Source: a virus
Strand: one strand, 5' to 3'
DNA: 44,648 bases
Virus record (IMG/VR): IMGVR_UViG_3300008107_000158
Coordinates: 1-44,648 of that record
Made by a program: the position numbers and the translations under genes. The stretch's first letter is position 1. Every line of letters starts with the position of its first letter. Of this stretch, positions 28,167 through 37,123 are shown piece after piece. The notes beneath the pieces were generated by a model. It saw only the letters and a list, made by a program, of their open reading frames with translations. It was not told the DNA's origin and did not search any database.

Positions 28167-30074
28167 TTAGACCTCACACCCGCCAGCCACGCAAGCAAGT
28201 TCCTGCGCTCCTGTGGTAGTATCAGTCTTTTCATAGTCCTTGAGCTTAGTCCAGTCGATGAATGTAGGCATCTTAGCAGCAGCTGCCTCGTACTCTTCCT
28301 TCGAGCAGTCTTGATAAGGAGCTTGCTTATAAACGTGCTCGCTGAACGGAAGGAACGAAACACCAGACATCTTGTCGAAGTGATTGTAGACCCACGCACC
28401 AACGTCAAGCCACTCGTGTTCCTTAACAGAGATAGTAACAGATGGCTTGTGCTCACACCAGTGATCCTGATAAGTAACCCAGAGTTCCAACTGCTCAATC
28501 GCGCTCATGTCTGTACGGAACACTGCATTCTCTGGTGCCTTCATCGGGAACGAGAACACATACACGTTGTTCGGACGCATTACACAATCTTCAACTGGAA
28601 CACCAGCGTCGATCATGAGCGCGGCCAGAGGATCTTTCTTATCCGCACGAACTGTTCTGATATAGTATGGATTGTGGCGTGCATGAATACCAGAAGCAGC
28701 ATCAGTAAGCTGGCTAACAGTACCAGAGGGCTTAACACAAGTAATAGCGGCCGACTGAGGAATGCCGATTTCCTTAGCAAACTTCTTGTTGGTTTCGACT
28801 GCGACTGCGCGGAGTTCTTCGAGTCTTCCTGCGAGTCCTGGTGTCTTTCCGTTTGTGAGATCATTATCCATAATTCCTGTCATTGAAACACCGAGCAGGC
28901 GTTCTTCTTCACAGTTCTTCTTCCATGATGACGAGAGATACTTGAAGTTCGTCAGAGTTGACTGCCATGTACCGAGGATCGCAGCAAGACGAACCTTTTC
29001 TTTTAGGGTGTCCATCGTATCTGTGTCGCGAATGACGACTTCTGACAGATTACAGAACTCCTTATCGCGCAGAATGATCTCTGAGCAAGGATTGGTACCA
29101 AAGTCGTAGTTAGGATCACGACGACCGTGCTTCGTAACTGTAGCCTTAGCAGAAGCACGATTGAAGATACCACGCTCACCAGACTTTGATTCATAGAGAG
29201 ACTTCCACTCTTCCATGAACAGACCGATATCTGGCTTTTCTTTATAGATCGCTGAGTTATTAGCAAGCGCACGCTGCGACTCGTCCAGCCACCACTGACC
29301 AGACTTAGCTGCGCGCATGCGATCGTCGTTTAGATCTGAAAGAGAAATGAGAGCAGAACGACGAACGCCACCCACAACAACAATATCGGCAATTTTACAT
29401 ACAATGTCGTGACACTCCAATGTGTTTAAGCGACGCCCGGCTGCTTTCTTAAAGATGTCGATGCAGAACTTGAACAGAGCATCAAGTGGCTCTGGACCAG
29501 ATGCACGACCACCAAATGTCTTGAGCGGAGTTCCAGCTGGACGGATCTTGCTGAGATCCCACTTAGGAACCTGACCGGAGTAGAGAAGATGAATGAGTTC
29601 CTTGAGAGCTTTAGCCCAACCGAGCTTTGAGTCAGCTACCATGATTGTTGTATCTGATGGATGGAAATCTTCTGCGATGATAGGAAGCTGCTCAACGTCC
29701 TTCGACTCGACAGAGAAACCAACACCAGTTCCATTCATGAGAATGTATAGAATCTCGTCAAACGAACGCGGGCTATTGACTGCGACGTACGAGCAGTTAT
29801 AAGCAGCAACGTTCTCGCGCTTGAGCGCTTCACCAGCAGTCATAACGCAGCGCATCGAAGGCATTACCTTCTGCGAAAGAACTGCATCTTCAAGATCTTT
29901 ACGATAGGACTTGATATCGTAGTTGTGTTGTTCCTTGAGATGACCTTCGAAGAAGTCGAAGAAACGCCCAATGGTTTCTTGCCAGTTTTCTCTACGGCCC
30001 TCGTCCCATAAGAATCTCGAATAACGTGAAAGATGAATAAACTGCTGGTAAAGGGTAGGTAGAGAATTAGACAT
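28167..30074 (-). CDS. nrdJ: Class II (B12-dependent) ribonucleotide reductase
   Basis: Reduces ribonucleoside triphosphates to dNTPs using adenosylcobalamin. The 635-residue protein fits the monomeric Lactobacillus leichmannii type. Residues: redox pair C94 (AYNCSY) and C341 (CNLSEV), thiyl cysteine C330 with E332 (NPCSEI), and the C-terminal shuttle pair C628/C633 (CVAGGCEV). The C330-C341 spacing of 11 and the 5-residue C-terminal spacing match that enzyme. It is oxygen-independent and needs host B12, as in cyanophages and rhizobial T4-like phages. GGAG precedes the ATG. Confidence 0.9.
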   Translation of the reverse strand: MSNSLPTLYQQFIHLSRYSRFLWDEGRRENWQETIGRFFDFFEGHLKEQHNYDIKSYRKDLEDAVLSQKVMPSMRCVMTAGEALKRENVAAYNCSYVAVNSPRSFDEILYILMNGTGVGFSVESKDVEQLPIIAEDFHPSDTTIMVADSKLGWAKALKELIHLLYSGQVPKWDLSKIRPAGTPLKTFGGRASGPEPLDALFKFCIDIFKKAAGRRLNTLECHDIVCKIADIVVVGGVRRSALISLSDLNDDRMRAAKSGQWWLDESQRALANNSAIYKEKPDIGLFMEEWKSLYESKSGERGIFNRASAKATVTKHGRRDPNYDFGTNPCSEIILRDKEFCNLSEVVIRDTDTMDTLKEKVRLAAILGTWQSTLTNFKYLSSSWKKNCEEERLLGVSMTGIMDNDLTNGKTPGLAGRLEELRAVAVETNKKFAKEIGIPQSAAITCVKPSGTVSQLTDAASGIHARHNPYYIRTVRADKKDPLAALMIDAGVPVEDCVMRPNNVYVFSFPMKAPENAVFRTDMSAIEQLELWVTYQDHWCEHKPSVTISVKEHEWLDVGAWVYNHFDKMSGVSFLPFSEHVYKQAPYQDCSKEEYEAAAAKMPTFIDWTKLKDYEKTDTTTGAQELACVAGGCEV

Positions 30075-30119
30075 ATGAAACTCCGTTTCTTACTTTTCTT
30101 CGGACAATATAATACCGTT

Positions 30120-30138
30120 CGCAGACATTGCGTCTGCG
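30120..30138 (-). terminator. Hairpin directly after the primase stop
   Basis: CGCAGAC-GCAAT-GTCTGCG, 7 bp with 5-base loop, one base past the primase stop. There is no T-run, so it may be a processing or attenuation hairpin in the reductase leader rather than a terminator. Confidence 0.45.
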
Positions 30139-31146
30139 TCAACACTTCTTCCAATCTCGGATAGCCAGCTTAAGAGCAAGACCCTTAAACGTGGATTTAT
30201 TTAGTAGATGTTCAATCTCCGAAACGCTACATCCAGATAAAACTGCATCATTTATATCTTTGTAGGTCCAGCTACTATTCCACACAACCATAGCATATCC
30301 ACGTTGGGCAAACGACTCAACACGTTTAACAACTTGTTTGTTGCGCGGTTGATTATCGAATATCAAAACTACATTTTCACCATTCACACTATATAAGGCT
30401 CGCTGAAAGTCAGTTCCTCCTGCACCAATAGAGTTAGGCAGGAACATACTGTCAATCGGTCCTTCTAAGACGTATATAGTCTTTCCACGAGCCACGCGAT
30501 CGAGCCCGTAGATCAGCGGATCATCAGTGATTCTGATGGTTGCATATCGCAAGGATGAGTTGCCCATAGCGCGACCTGTAACGCCTGTGAGCAACCCATC
30601 CTCGCGTCGAAACGGAATAACCAGCCGTTCGTCTGAAACCAAACGCCCCTCGTAGGCTGGGTTCAACGTTTCGAGTTCTTTGAAGTCGCGAGCATAGTAT
30701 AGATCATTCCAACGTTCTTTCGGAATGTTGCGCGACTTAACATATTCTACCGCACGATGATGTGCGGGAAGTTGATCCAGACGCGATAGCATCTCGTCAA
30801 GAATGATAGGAGGACGTTCAACCTTCGTCTTCGGAATTACGAACGCTTCTACTTCAGTGTTGGCTGATACTCGATCTTTATACGATTCTAGTCTGTACGC
30901 TTTGGCCAGACCAGGATCAACGAGCTCAATAAGTTTACCAAGATTAGTACCGACATCGCAATTGTGACACTTAAAAATGAGACCGCCTGTTTTCTCAAAC
31001 AGATAGCCTCTCGCCTTCAGTTTGTTCTTCTGTGAGTCGCCACAGAAAGGACAGCGGAAATTATAAACTCGCTCAGACTTCCGCTTGAACAGCAGAAGTT
31101 TGTGCGAGATCATCTGTGCATATTTGTGATCAGTGATAGTAGACAT
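30139..31146 (-). CDS. 61: DNA primase, T4 gp61-like
   Basis: Synthesises RNA primers for lagging-strand replication. The 335-residue protein has a zinc ribbon (C32, C35, C60, C63: CPFCGDS and CHNC) and a TOPRIM domain (IYVLEGPIDSMF with the catalytic glutamate; VVLIFDNQP as the second acidic site). Length is close to T4 gp61 (342). There is no Shine-Dalgarno. The ATG coincides with the predicted start point of a perfect promoter, implying a leaderless mRNA. Confidence 0.88.
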   Translation of the reverse strand: MSTITDHKYAQMISHKLLLFKRKSERVYNFRCPFCGDSQKNKLKARGYLFEKTGGLIFKCHNCDVGTNLGKLIELVDPGLAKAYRLESYKDRVSANTEVEAFVIPKTKVERPPIILDEMLSRLDQLPAHHRAVEYVKSRNIPKERWNDLYYARDFKELETLNPAYEGRLVSDERLVIPFRREDGLLTGVTGRAMGNSSLRYATIRITDDPLIYGLDRVARGKTIYVLEGPIDSMFLPNSIGAGGTDFQRALYSVNGENVVLIFDNQPRNKQVVKRVESFAQRGYAMVVWNSSWTYKDINDAVLSGCSVSEIEHLLNKSTFKGLALKLAIRDWKKC

Positions 31147-31152
31147 AGGTTC

Positions 31153-31181
31153 ATTATAATAAGCTCAAGGAAGATTGTCAA
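31153..31181 (-). promoter_or_regulatory. Primase promoter, leaderless
   Basis: TTGACA (31176-31181), 17 bp, TATAAT (31153-31158). The ATG begins 7 bases after the -10 box. Confidence 0.88.
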
Positions 31182-31183
31182 GA

Positions 31184-31525
31184 CTATTTTTGCTCTTGTT
31201 TGTAGTATTCTTTGTAGGCTGCAATCACGGCGTTCTGTTGCTGAATATGCTTACGCAGTTCAGCTACGTTGATAGAGAGTGCCTGATAGCCTTGTGAGGT
31301 GAGAGCGAATAGAACAACATCACCTTTACCACTGAGTTCCTGTGCCTTTGCGGCATAGTTCTCAGGAGTAATGATGATCCACTTCATCTCCGCTTGATTG
31401 ATAGGCATGGTTGGAGGTAGGATCAGTTCAGCTCTCTCGACGAGAACTGGCTTATCTAAAACCTTGGTAGTTTCATCGCACCCAGCCAGGAATAGGGCGC
31501 AGACCGCAGCAATAACGATTCTCAT
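31184..31525 (-). CDS. Outer-membrane spanin-like lipoprotein
   Basis: 113 residues with a short signal peptide ending in the lipobox LAGC. The mature part has a beta strand region (MKWIIITPENYAAKA) and a long C-terminal helix. It overlaps, as ATGA, the end of an inner-membrane coiled-coil protein, the usual i-spanin/o-spanin arrangement that fuses inner and outer membranes at lysis. The assignment is from architecture and position near the holin candidate. Confidence 0.72.
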   Translation of the reverse strand: MRIVIAAVCALFLAGCDETTKVLDKPVLVERAELILPPTMPINQAEMKWIIITPENYAAKAQELSGKGDVVLFALTSQGYQALSINVAELRKHIQQQNAVIAAYKEYYKQEQK

Positions 31526-31983
31526 TGTGCTGGCTCCTTCTTAGGCAACTGAGCCTGTATCAAGTCATTACATATTGTGTTTCTAACTCTACCGCTTTTT
31601 TCTTCCGCTGTCAATGGTGAACCTGTAACTAATTCGTTACAGCGTAGAGCATCTCTTGTGCCACGATTAACGCGAGTTTCGGTTTCTGACGGCGGAGCCT
31701 TCGCAAGGTTATCTAGTCGTGACATCTTACGGCTGAGAACATTGACTTCGTTCTGAGCCTGCTGAGCAACCCTAGCCACTTCAGCGTTGATAGACTGCAT
31801 CTTCTTCATATCAGCCTGTTGCTGTTCCATAACCATTTTCTGTTGCGTAATCACGCCTTCCATGCGCTGCTGAACTTCAGCCGCTGCTTCTAGTTTACCT
31901 TCTAGAGCTTGAATGTAGAAGTATCCGCCTGATACGACAGAAAAGAGAATGGCTGCAATCGCAATCTTAATACCCAATCCCAT
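31522..31983 (-). CDS. Inner-membrane spanin-like protein
   Basis: 153 residues. One N-terminal helix (MGLGIKIAIAAILFSVV), then about 70 residues of coiled coil rich in Gln/Glu/Met, then a C-terminal globular part with conserved cysteines (LRCNELVTG, NTICNDLI). Topology matches i-spanins (Rz-like). ATG at 31983 with AAGGA 7 bases upstream; the longer frame runs inside the upstream gene. Confidence 0.75.
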   Translation of the reverse strand: MGLGIKIAIAAILFSVVSGGYFYIQALEGKLEAAAEVQQRMEGVITQQKMVMEQQQADMKKMQSINAEVARVAQQAQNEVNVLSRKMSRLDNLAKAPPSETETRVNRGTRDALRCNELVTGSPLTAEEKSGRVRNTICNDLIQAQLPKKEPAQ

Positions 31984-31987
31984 TTTC

Positions 31988-32620
31988 TTATCCTTTATGT
32001 TTGAAGTACTGGACTTCTCGTTCTCTTCTCTCTGCGCCCGCGCGCGTAGGATACGTTCCGAGGTTTTTTCCTGATTTCTTCGAGACAAGGCGGTATCCAC
32101 CGTCTCTTTTAACAATTGACTCGCGTTGGACTTGTTCACTTCCGTCACCACCATCTCCCATCGCGCTTGTGCGGCTTACAGCCTTCACACGCTTTCCTAT
32201 AGCTTTATAATATACGGTTGCTTCGTTTGTTTGCTTACGGCGCATAATAGCCTTGAAGATCATAGGCTGGCCATACTTCTTCAGAGTACCTTTGGCACCA
32301 ATACGAGGTTGGCGCTTGCTCCAGTGAACATCAGATGTGCTAGTAGCTGGACCAGCGTGATTTGCTGGAGCTCCACCTTCTCCATCTTCATTAAGACCGC
32401 GATGATGATCAATAGCTGCTTGTTTTGCGTTTGCGAACGTTGAAGAAAGAGTAACATGCTTACTATCTTTTCTTACGTTATAATCACTGCTCTTTGAACC
32501 ACTAACAGTAATTCCTGTTGGCTTACCTTTATGATGGAGCTCATGCGATGCAGGATTTGTTCCAAACCCAACACCTTGCCATTTCCTGCTAGTCGTTTTC
32601 TTAAACGTATAGTCGCTCAT
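31988..32620 (-). CDS. Virion-region protein with phage C-terminal module
   Basis: 210 residues, basic. The end of the protein (GYRLVSKKSGKNLGTYPTR then AGAEKRE-like, VQYFK) is a short module that recurs at the C-termini of otherwise unrelated phage structural or maturation proteins. The N-terminal half is unrecognised. TAATG junction, with GAGG upstream. Probably virion-associated. Confidence 0.68.
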   Translation of the reverse strand: MSDYTFKKTTSRKWQGVGFGTNPASHELHHKGKPTGITVSGSKSSDYNVRKDSKHVTLSSTFANAKQAAIDHHRGLNEDGEGGAPANHAGPATSTSDVHWSKRQPRIGAKGTLKKYGQPMIFKAIMRRKQTNEATVYYKAIGKRVKAVSRTSAMGDGGDGSEQVQRESIVKRDGGYRLVSKKSGKNLGTYPTRAGAERREREVQYFKHKG

Positions 32621-33009
32621 TAGATTTTCCTCAGAACTTCTACAACTCGCATATCCATGACAATTTCGTTTGATCTAATCGTTAAACAGTCTGCGCCAAT
32701 ATTGTCAATTCGCTCAGGCCAATAGTTTAGAAGCATCAGAAACGGCTTTAGAATATGTAGCTGATCATAGAGCCTAAACGCAAGCATTCGCGTCATAGCT
32801 TTATGATCGAACACATTGTATAGAACCATAAGATGATTTATAATCAATCTTTCTTTAAGCTCTCCATGTTTTTCATAACGACCGAAAAGTCTACGAATGT
32901 TCTTGATTCTATTCAGATCATCCATAAACTCTTGTTCATCCACACATGGATTTGAATAATGATGTGCAGCATAAAGAAAGAAATTACTATCGTCCAATTT
33001 ACCCTTCAT
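32620..33009 (-). CDS. Conserved T4-like phage protein (DUF7207-like)
   Basis: 129 residues, helical. The segments YAAHHYSNPCVDEQEFMDDL, GELKERLIINHLMVLYNVF and LKPFLMLLNY match a conserved family of T4-type cyanophages found next to structural genes. Role unknown; the family name is from memory. Confidence 0.72.
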   Translation of the reverse strand: MKGKLDDSNFFLYAAHHYSNPCVDEQEFMDDLNRIKNIRRLFGRYEKHGELKERLIINHLMVLYNVFDHKAMTRMLAFRLYDQLHILKPFLMLLNYWPERIDNIGADCLTIRSNEIVMDMRVVEVLRKI

Positions 33010-33010
33010 T

Positions 33011-33343
33011 TCACTTTTTTATTTCTTTTGCAGCCTCTACAATATCTTTGTTAGATGCTTCCGCCTTAATGAAAAAGCGTGCTGTCATAGACAACACGCC
33101 CCATGCTACAAATCCAATGGCTGCTCCAGCTGCGATAAGGTGATCCGTAGAAATAGGTGTATCTAGGAACTCACATAGAACTGGAGCGAATATAATTGCT
33201 GAGCCAGTGCAGACACCACCGCGAATGGTAGCGTCTAGCACTGTTGTTGGTTTCATGAAAGCAAACATAGCTAATCCGCCAAACATGCCACCAGCGGCAG
33301 ATGCGGTTTTTGCTGCTACGAGTCCTGTCACTTCAATGCTCAT
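33011..33343 (-). CDS. Probable holin, three membrane helices
   Basis: 110 residues with three hydrophobic segments (about 13-31, 43-59, 68-91) and a charged C-terminal tail (KAEASNKDIVEAAKEIKK). Size and topology fit a class I-type holin. It lies about 1 kb from the spanin pair in the late region. No endolysin is adjacent. Holin sequences vary greatly, so this rests on topology. Confidence 0.6.
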   Translation of the reverse strand: MSIEVTGLVAAKTASAAGGMFGGLAMFAFMKPTTVLDATIRGGVCTGSAIIFAPVLCEFLDTPISTDHLIAAGAAIGFVAWGVLSMTARFFIKAEASNKDIVEAAKEIKK

Positions 33344-33723
33344 TAGAATGTGCTCAACGCTACACGCTTGATTGTCGTTGCGTTAACAGCGATATACAAG
33401 TGAGTATTGGTGAAGCGCAACTCTCCTACAGCCATACCAACAGAAGTCGCATTGTTTGATCCTGGTGTAGTACCAAACGTGATTTTGACTGTGTTTGCTG
33501 TGAGAGTCTTTGTAACATTGACGTTAGAAGCGAACTGTGCGCGATTACCGCTCACAGTTACGTTTGCACTGAATACAGTGTTCGACGGAACAGAACCGAA
33601 GAAGCTCTTTATAGTCATCTTCTTCGATACTGGCGTTCCGTTCGGATCATCGACGATCATCAGCAGATCTGGAGCCGCTGTGGTCGTCAATGCCGTAAGT
33701 TGTGATACTTTCTTGTCAGCCAT
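33343..33723 (-). CDS. Virion/tail-fibre-type protein
   Basis: 126 residues starting MADKKVSQLTALTTTAAPDLL, then IVDDPNGTPVSKKMT, the N-terminal module common in phage fibre or decoration proteins, followed by beta-rich repeats (NVTVSGNRAQF). GGAG 7 bases before the ATG. Probably a virion attachment or fibre component. Confidence 0.7.
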   Translation of the reverse strand: MADKKVSQLTALTTTAAPDLLMIVDDPNGTPVSKKMTIKSFFGSVPSNTVFSANVTVSGNRAQFASNVNVTKTLTANTVKITFGTTPGSNNATSVGMAVGELRFTNTHLYIAVNATTIKRVALSTF

Positions 33724-33741
33724 CTAACGACTCCGATCTTA

Positions 33742-34092
33742 TTATTCTGGAAGTCTTGAATCGTCCAGAGGCTCACCGCCACCGCCAGCATCGTTGGCAA
33801 TCGAAGACGCTGCAACTAGAACTTCATATTGAATACGACCAGCGCGGCCGCCTTCACCCTGTGTGCGAAGAACCCAACCAGCGTGCGGAATGATATCTGC
33901 TTCGGTAGATGCAGTGTTAGCGTATGTCATTTCTGATGAGCTTACACCAAATGTTCCATAGGCAATATTCGCACGAAAAGTACCAATCGTCGTGTTACCA
34001 AAAAGTTCATTTCTATTCTTTGCCAGATTGAGCGTAGTATTTGCCCAAGATGGCGCGCCGTTAGCGTTATCTGTCATTGTCCATTGTGCCAT
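33742..34092 (-). CDS. Virion structural protein
   Basis: 116 residues starting MAQWTMTDNANGAPSWA, a form found in cyanophage-like virion proteins, with a glycine-rich C-terminus (DAGGGGEPL). AAGGAG lies 8 bases before the ATG and a CTAAATAG late-type box sits 26 bases further upstream. Confidence 0.65.
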   Translation of the reverse strand: MAQWTMTDNANGAPSWANTTLNLAKNRNELFGNTTIGTFRANIAYGTFGVSSSEMTYANTASTEADIIPHAGWVLRTQGEGGRAGRIQYEVLVAASSIANDAGGGGEPLDDSRLPE

Positions 34093-34118
34093 AATCTGCA
34101 CTCCTTTCTTATGTTATC

Positions 34119-34126
34119 CTATTTAG
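34119..34126 (-). promoter_or_regulatory. Late-type promoter box
   Basis: CTAAATAG, related to T4 late TATAAATA, followed at a suitable distance by a strong ribosome site. Confidence 0.5.
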
Positions 34127-35181
34127 TCTTTGATACCAGCCGATTTCTTAGCTTGAGCCATTCCGACTGCATATGGTTCACGAACCTTAGCCTTGTGTTT
34201 GATAAGCGACTTAGCGATTTCGTGTCCCTTCGAAACAACAGACTTAGGAAGATCGGATGCTTCCTTGAGTGGAGGATTGATAACGATCTTTTCCTTACCA
34301 CCCTTCTTCATTTCTTCATCATCGTGGCTGCTGGCATTGATATTCGACAGACGCTTATTAGCTTTAGCCTGCATTGCAGACATCTGCTTCTGAGCGATCT
34401 TCTGCTGAATCTGCTTCTGCATAGCATCTTTCTTAGCGGCGATCTGCTTTGCAACAGCGTCATCAGCTTCAGTGACTTCAACCTCTTCATAAGTTTTCTT
34501 GTTATTTCCGCCTACTTTGACGTATCTTCCAATTATCTTGTTATAAGAAGTGCGAACACCTTGAGTGCGATTTCTTGTCTTTCTGTTTCTATCAGCTTTC
34601 ACTTCTGCAGAATCACCTGGCTCATGACCCATTCTATGCTGCATAGCTTTTGTGCGATAGCTCTTTAGAGTCGTATCAGAGATCTCATCGACCTGCTCAG
34701 CTTCTTCTTTAGTCAGCTTGCCCACTCTCGTAGCATGATGTTTAGAAATAGCAAACTTTAATTTGTTCTTATCTTTATGACCTGATGTAACTGTAACATC
34801 GCCTTTATGAACATCAGTATGTTTTACATTGGTGTTAAAAATCTTGTTAGCAGTTGAGAGGTTAGCGTGTGTATGTAAACCATCTTTATCATGAACAGTT
34901 ACTAATGGATTTTCGTGAGTCGTTTCAACTGCTTCATTAACCTGATCGACTTCTTCCTTAGCTTGCTTTGCAGCATGCTTCATAGGCTCTTTCTTATTGC
35001 CATCCTTATCCAGATCAATGAAATCTGGCTTGGCACCTTCACCACGGAGCTTCTTGAAATCTTGAGCATCAATCTTGCCATTCTTGTTGGCATCAATCTT
35101 GTGCTGATTACCCTTAAGAGCTTCATTGACTGCATTCACCAGCGAGTCGCTGAGACCGAAGTGCTTTTGATTGATTGACAT
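34123..35181 (-). CDS. Virion-region protein with EF-hand calcium motif
   Basis: 352 residues. The N-terminus holds an EF-hand loop (D30, N32, N34, D38, D41: DANKNGKIDAQD) and a second partial loop (D56-x-D58-x-D60-G). A lysine-rich helical body contains QVDEISDTTLKSYRTKA, a motif repeated in phage head proteins. AAGGGA before the ATG. Calcium binding could stabilise assembly; inference. Confidence 0.72.
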   Translation of the reverse strand: MSINQKHFGLSDSLVNAVNEALKGNQHKIDANKNGKIDAQDFKKLRGEGAKPDFIDLDKDGNKKEPMKHAAKQAKEEVDQVNEAVETTHENPLVTVHDKDGLHTHANLSTANKIFNTNVKHTDVHKGDVTVTSGHKDKNKLKFAISKHHATRVGKLTKEEAEQVDEISDTTLKSYRTKAMQHRMGHEPGDSAEVKADRNRKTRNRTQGVRTSYNKIIGRYVKVGGNNKKTYEEVEVTEADDAVAKQIAAKKDAMQKQIQQKIAQKQMSAMQAKANKRLSNINASSHDDEEMKKGGKEKIVINPPLKEASDLPKSVVSKGHEIAKSLIKHKAKVREPYAVGMAQAKKSAGIKD

Positions 35182-35182
35182 G

Positions 35183-35440
35183 TTAGTTTCCCTTCTGACC
35201 TTTCATATAATCGTAAACTGAGTTGATGTAATCTTCAGCTTTGGTGATCTTGCTTTGAACCCATCCCTCAAGCTGTGTGTTATCGTCGAGCATAGAAATA
35301 AGCTCCTGCGCGCGCGAAGCGATCATACGCAGTTCACCCTTAGCCATGTTGCCTTCGTCATCGACTTCGTTTTGTTCTTTCATCTTAGTGCAGCCGCAGG
35401 CCGCTTCGCGAATGACTGTTTCTAAGCTCTTATACGACAT
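35183..35440 (-). CDS. Conserved small helical phage protein
   Basis: 85 residues. MAKGELRMIASRAQELISML and NTQLEGWVQSKITKAEDYIN are a conserved signature in T4-like marine and rhizobial phages, sometimes as a domain in larger head proteins. Function unknown. AAGGA 6 bases before the ATG. Confidence 0.75.
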   Translation of the reverse strand: MSYKSLETVIREAACGCTKMKEQNEVDDEGNMAKGELRMIASRAQELISMLDDNTQLEGWVQSKITKAEDYINSVYDYMKGQKGN

Positions 35441-35449
35441 TTGTTTTCC

Positions 35450-36682
35450 TTATCTTGAGATTTCTTCCCAGTCCATAGAAGCATAGATATCTGCGCCGTT
35501 TGTATCAGCAGCTGCTGTGAGAGTTAGTTCAAATGGCGCTAGTGTAAGACCATTGCGTTCTAACTGGAACTTGAACAACGCTTCTTTTAGAATATCGACA
35601 GGTGAAGACCCTTGATTCGAACCGTTTAAGAATCCACTAGCCATCGTTCTTCCGCCAGCAAAACTCGTTCCTGATATATTATACTGAATAGCTGAATCAG
35701 TTCCAGCATCTACCCAACTTCCGCCTGTGGTCGTTCCACCAGTAACAACTCTCCAGTTGTAGTTTGCGTTGTTGGTAATAGCAAGAATAGAAAGCGCAGT
35801 AAGAATAACAATAGCATCTAGTCGATTTGGTGAAGCCTTTAGTCGAAGCGAAATGACTGGATAGTATGTTCCTGCTGTTGTGAGATCGCGTGGAGCACCA
35901 ATCGCGGTTTCTATTGCTTGTTGCGCACCACGAAGTTCGTAACCGCCTTCTGAAATAACAGTTGAGCATACTTGCTTCAGTGTGCTGTTATTAGCAGTCG
36001 CTGCTGTGTTCTTGATCTCATAGCGCAGAGGCAACGAAGCTGTCGTCATGTAAGTCGTTTCGAGCACATTCGCATGATGGAATGAATGACAATGAATCAA
36101 CTGGCCGTCGATAACGAATCCGCAACGAGTTGTTCCAAGACCAAGCCACTCAATATCGTGAAATAGAATTTGAGCTTTTGACAAGTCTAGAGTTAGATGA
36201 GAAGGGCTTGAAGGAACGTTGCCGAGTAGAGTATCAATGTTCCAATCTATCTGACGAACGCGATTTTCTTTTAGAGTTCCGCTCGTCCAGTTTCTTTCTA
36301 CGAAATAGATATCGCTGTTTGACTGCTCAAGATACAGGCCGTTGTTAGCACCGAAGTAGCCAACACGCTGTCTTAGACCAGTTTTAGCAGGAGCCATTAC
36401 GAACGTAATGTTTAGATTGACTAGACCTTCGTTCTGACTGAACGCATAAGTCGTTCCAGCAGTATTCGATGTTGACCATAGACCGTTGTCACGATATCTA
36501 TGTGATGAATCGAACAGAGTGAGCGGCATTGCTACGCGAGCACGACCAAACGCATCAACAGCCATACCTGATGGATTAGCAGGACCGATACGATTCCCAT
36601 AGGGATCAGCAAGCATTACGACCTCAAAGATCGTATTGCAGTTCGGTAGATATCTACTCGTATCGGTTCTAAACTGAGCCAT
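35450..36682 (-). CDS. Large virion structural protein
   Basis: 410 residues starting MAQFRTDTSRYLPNCNTIFEVV, beta-rich, with repeated small-residue loops (VTGGTTTGGSWVDAGTD) as in receptor-binding or decoration proteins. It resembles virion proteins of T4-like cyanophages. TAATG junction with the Dps gene. Adhesin role possible. Confidence 0.68.
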   Translation of the reverse strand: MAQFRTDTSRYLPNCNTIFEVVMLADPYGNRIGPANPSGMAVDAFGRARVAMPLTLFDSSHRYRDNGLWSTSNTAGTTYAFSQNEGLVNLNITFVMAPAKTGLRQRVGYFGANNGLYLEQSNSDIYFVERNWTSGTLKENRVRQIDWNIDTLLGNVPSSPSHLTLDLSKAQILFHDIEWLGLGTTRCGFVIDGQLIHCHSFHHANVLETTYMTTASLPLRYEIKNTAATANNSTLKQVCSTVISEGGYELRGAQQAIETAIGAPRDLTTAGTYYPVISLRLKASPNRLDAIVILTALSILAITNNANYNWRVVTGGTTTGGSWVDAGTDSAIQYNISGTSFAGGRTMASGFLNGSNQGSSPVDILKEALFKFQLERNGLTLAPFELTLTAAADTNGADIYASMDWEEISR

Positions 36683-37122
36683 TATTCACCTTTAGTATAT
36701 GAGCGCAGCATCCAGCCGTGCTTTTCATGAATGTCGATGCGATCTTCAAGGAAGTTTACGATACCGCGCTTGTTGAGCGTTTCAGCTACTGCGTGTGCTG
36801 CTTGAAGATCAGAAAGAACGCGCATATTGTCAATATACAACTTAGACATCATTGCGCGTCCAGTAGGAACAGCAAGTTCATCTTCGATAGAAGACAACTC
36901 TTGGAAACGTGAGAACGATCCAGGAACATAAGCATCTAAGGTGCGGATGTGCTCTGCGATAGCATCGACCGCACCAAAAACTTCAGCGTAGAGTTCACCC
37001 AAGAATTCGTGATACTCTGCGAAGTTTGAACCTTCTACGTTCCAATGATAGTTATGCGCCTTAAGATAAAACGCAAAGCTAGTCGCTTGGACCTTCTTGA
37101 GTGACTCTACGAGTTGTTCCAT
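36682..37122 (-). CDS. dps: Dps-family ferritin
   Basis: 146 residues, four-helix-bundle ferritin-like. Ferroxidase ligands H26, H38, D53 and E57 keep the 12/15/4 spacing of E. coli Dps (H51, H63, D78, E82) within HNYHWNVEG, EYHEFLGELY and VDAIAEHIR. Dps stores iron and shields DNA from oxidative damage. The location among virion genes suggests it is late-expressed and possibly acts on packaged or replicating DNA. Confidence 0.88.
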   Translation of the reverse strand: MEQLVESLKKVQATSFAFYLKAHNYHWNVEGSNFAEYHEFLGELYAEVFGAVDAIAEHIRTLDAYVPGSFSRFQELSSIEDELAVPTGRAMMSKLYIDNMRVLSDLQAAHAVAETLNKRGIVNFLEDRIDIHEKHGWMLRSYTKGE

Positions 37123-37123
37123 A

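Noticed and set aside
31607-31612. TTGACA with TAGAGT at 17 bp inside the i-spanin gene
   Set aside because: The -10 is one base off the usual TAGAAT and the region codes for a conserved-looking cysteine segment; left out as likely chance.
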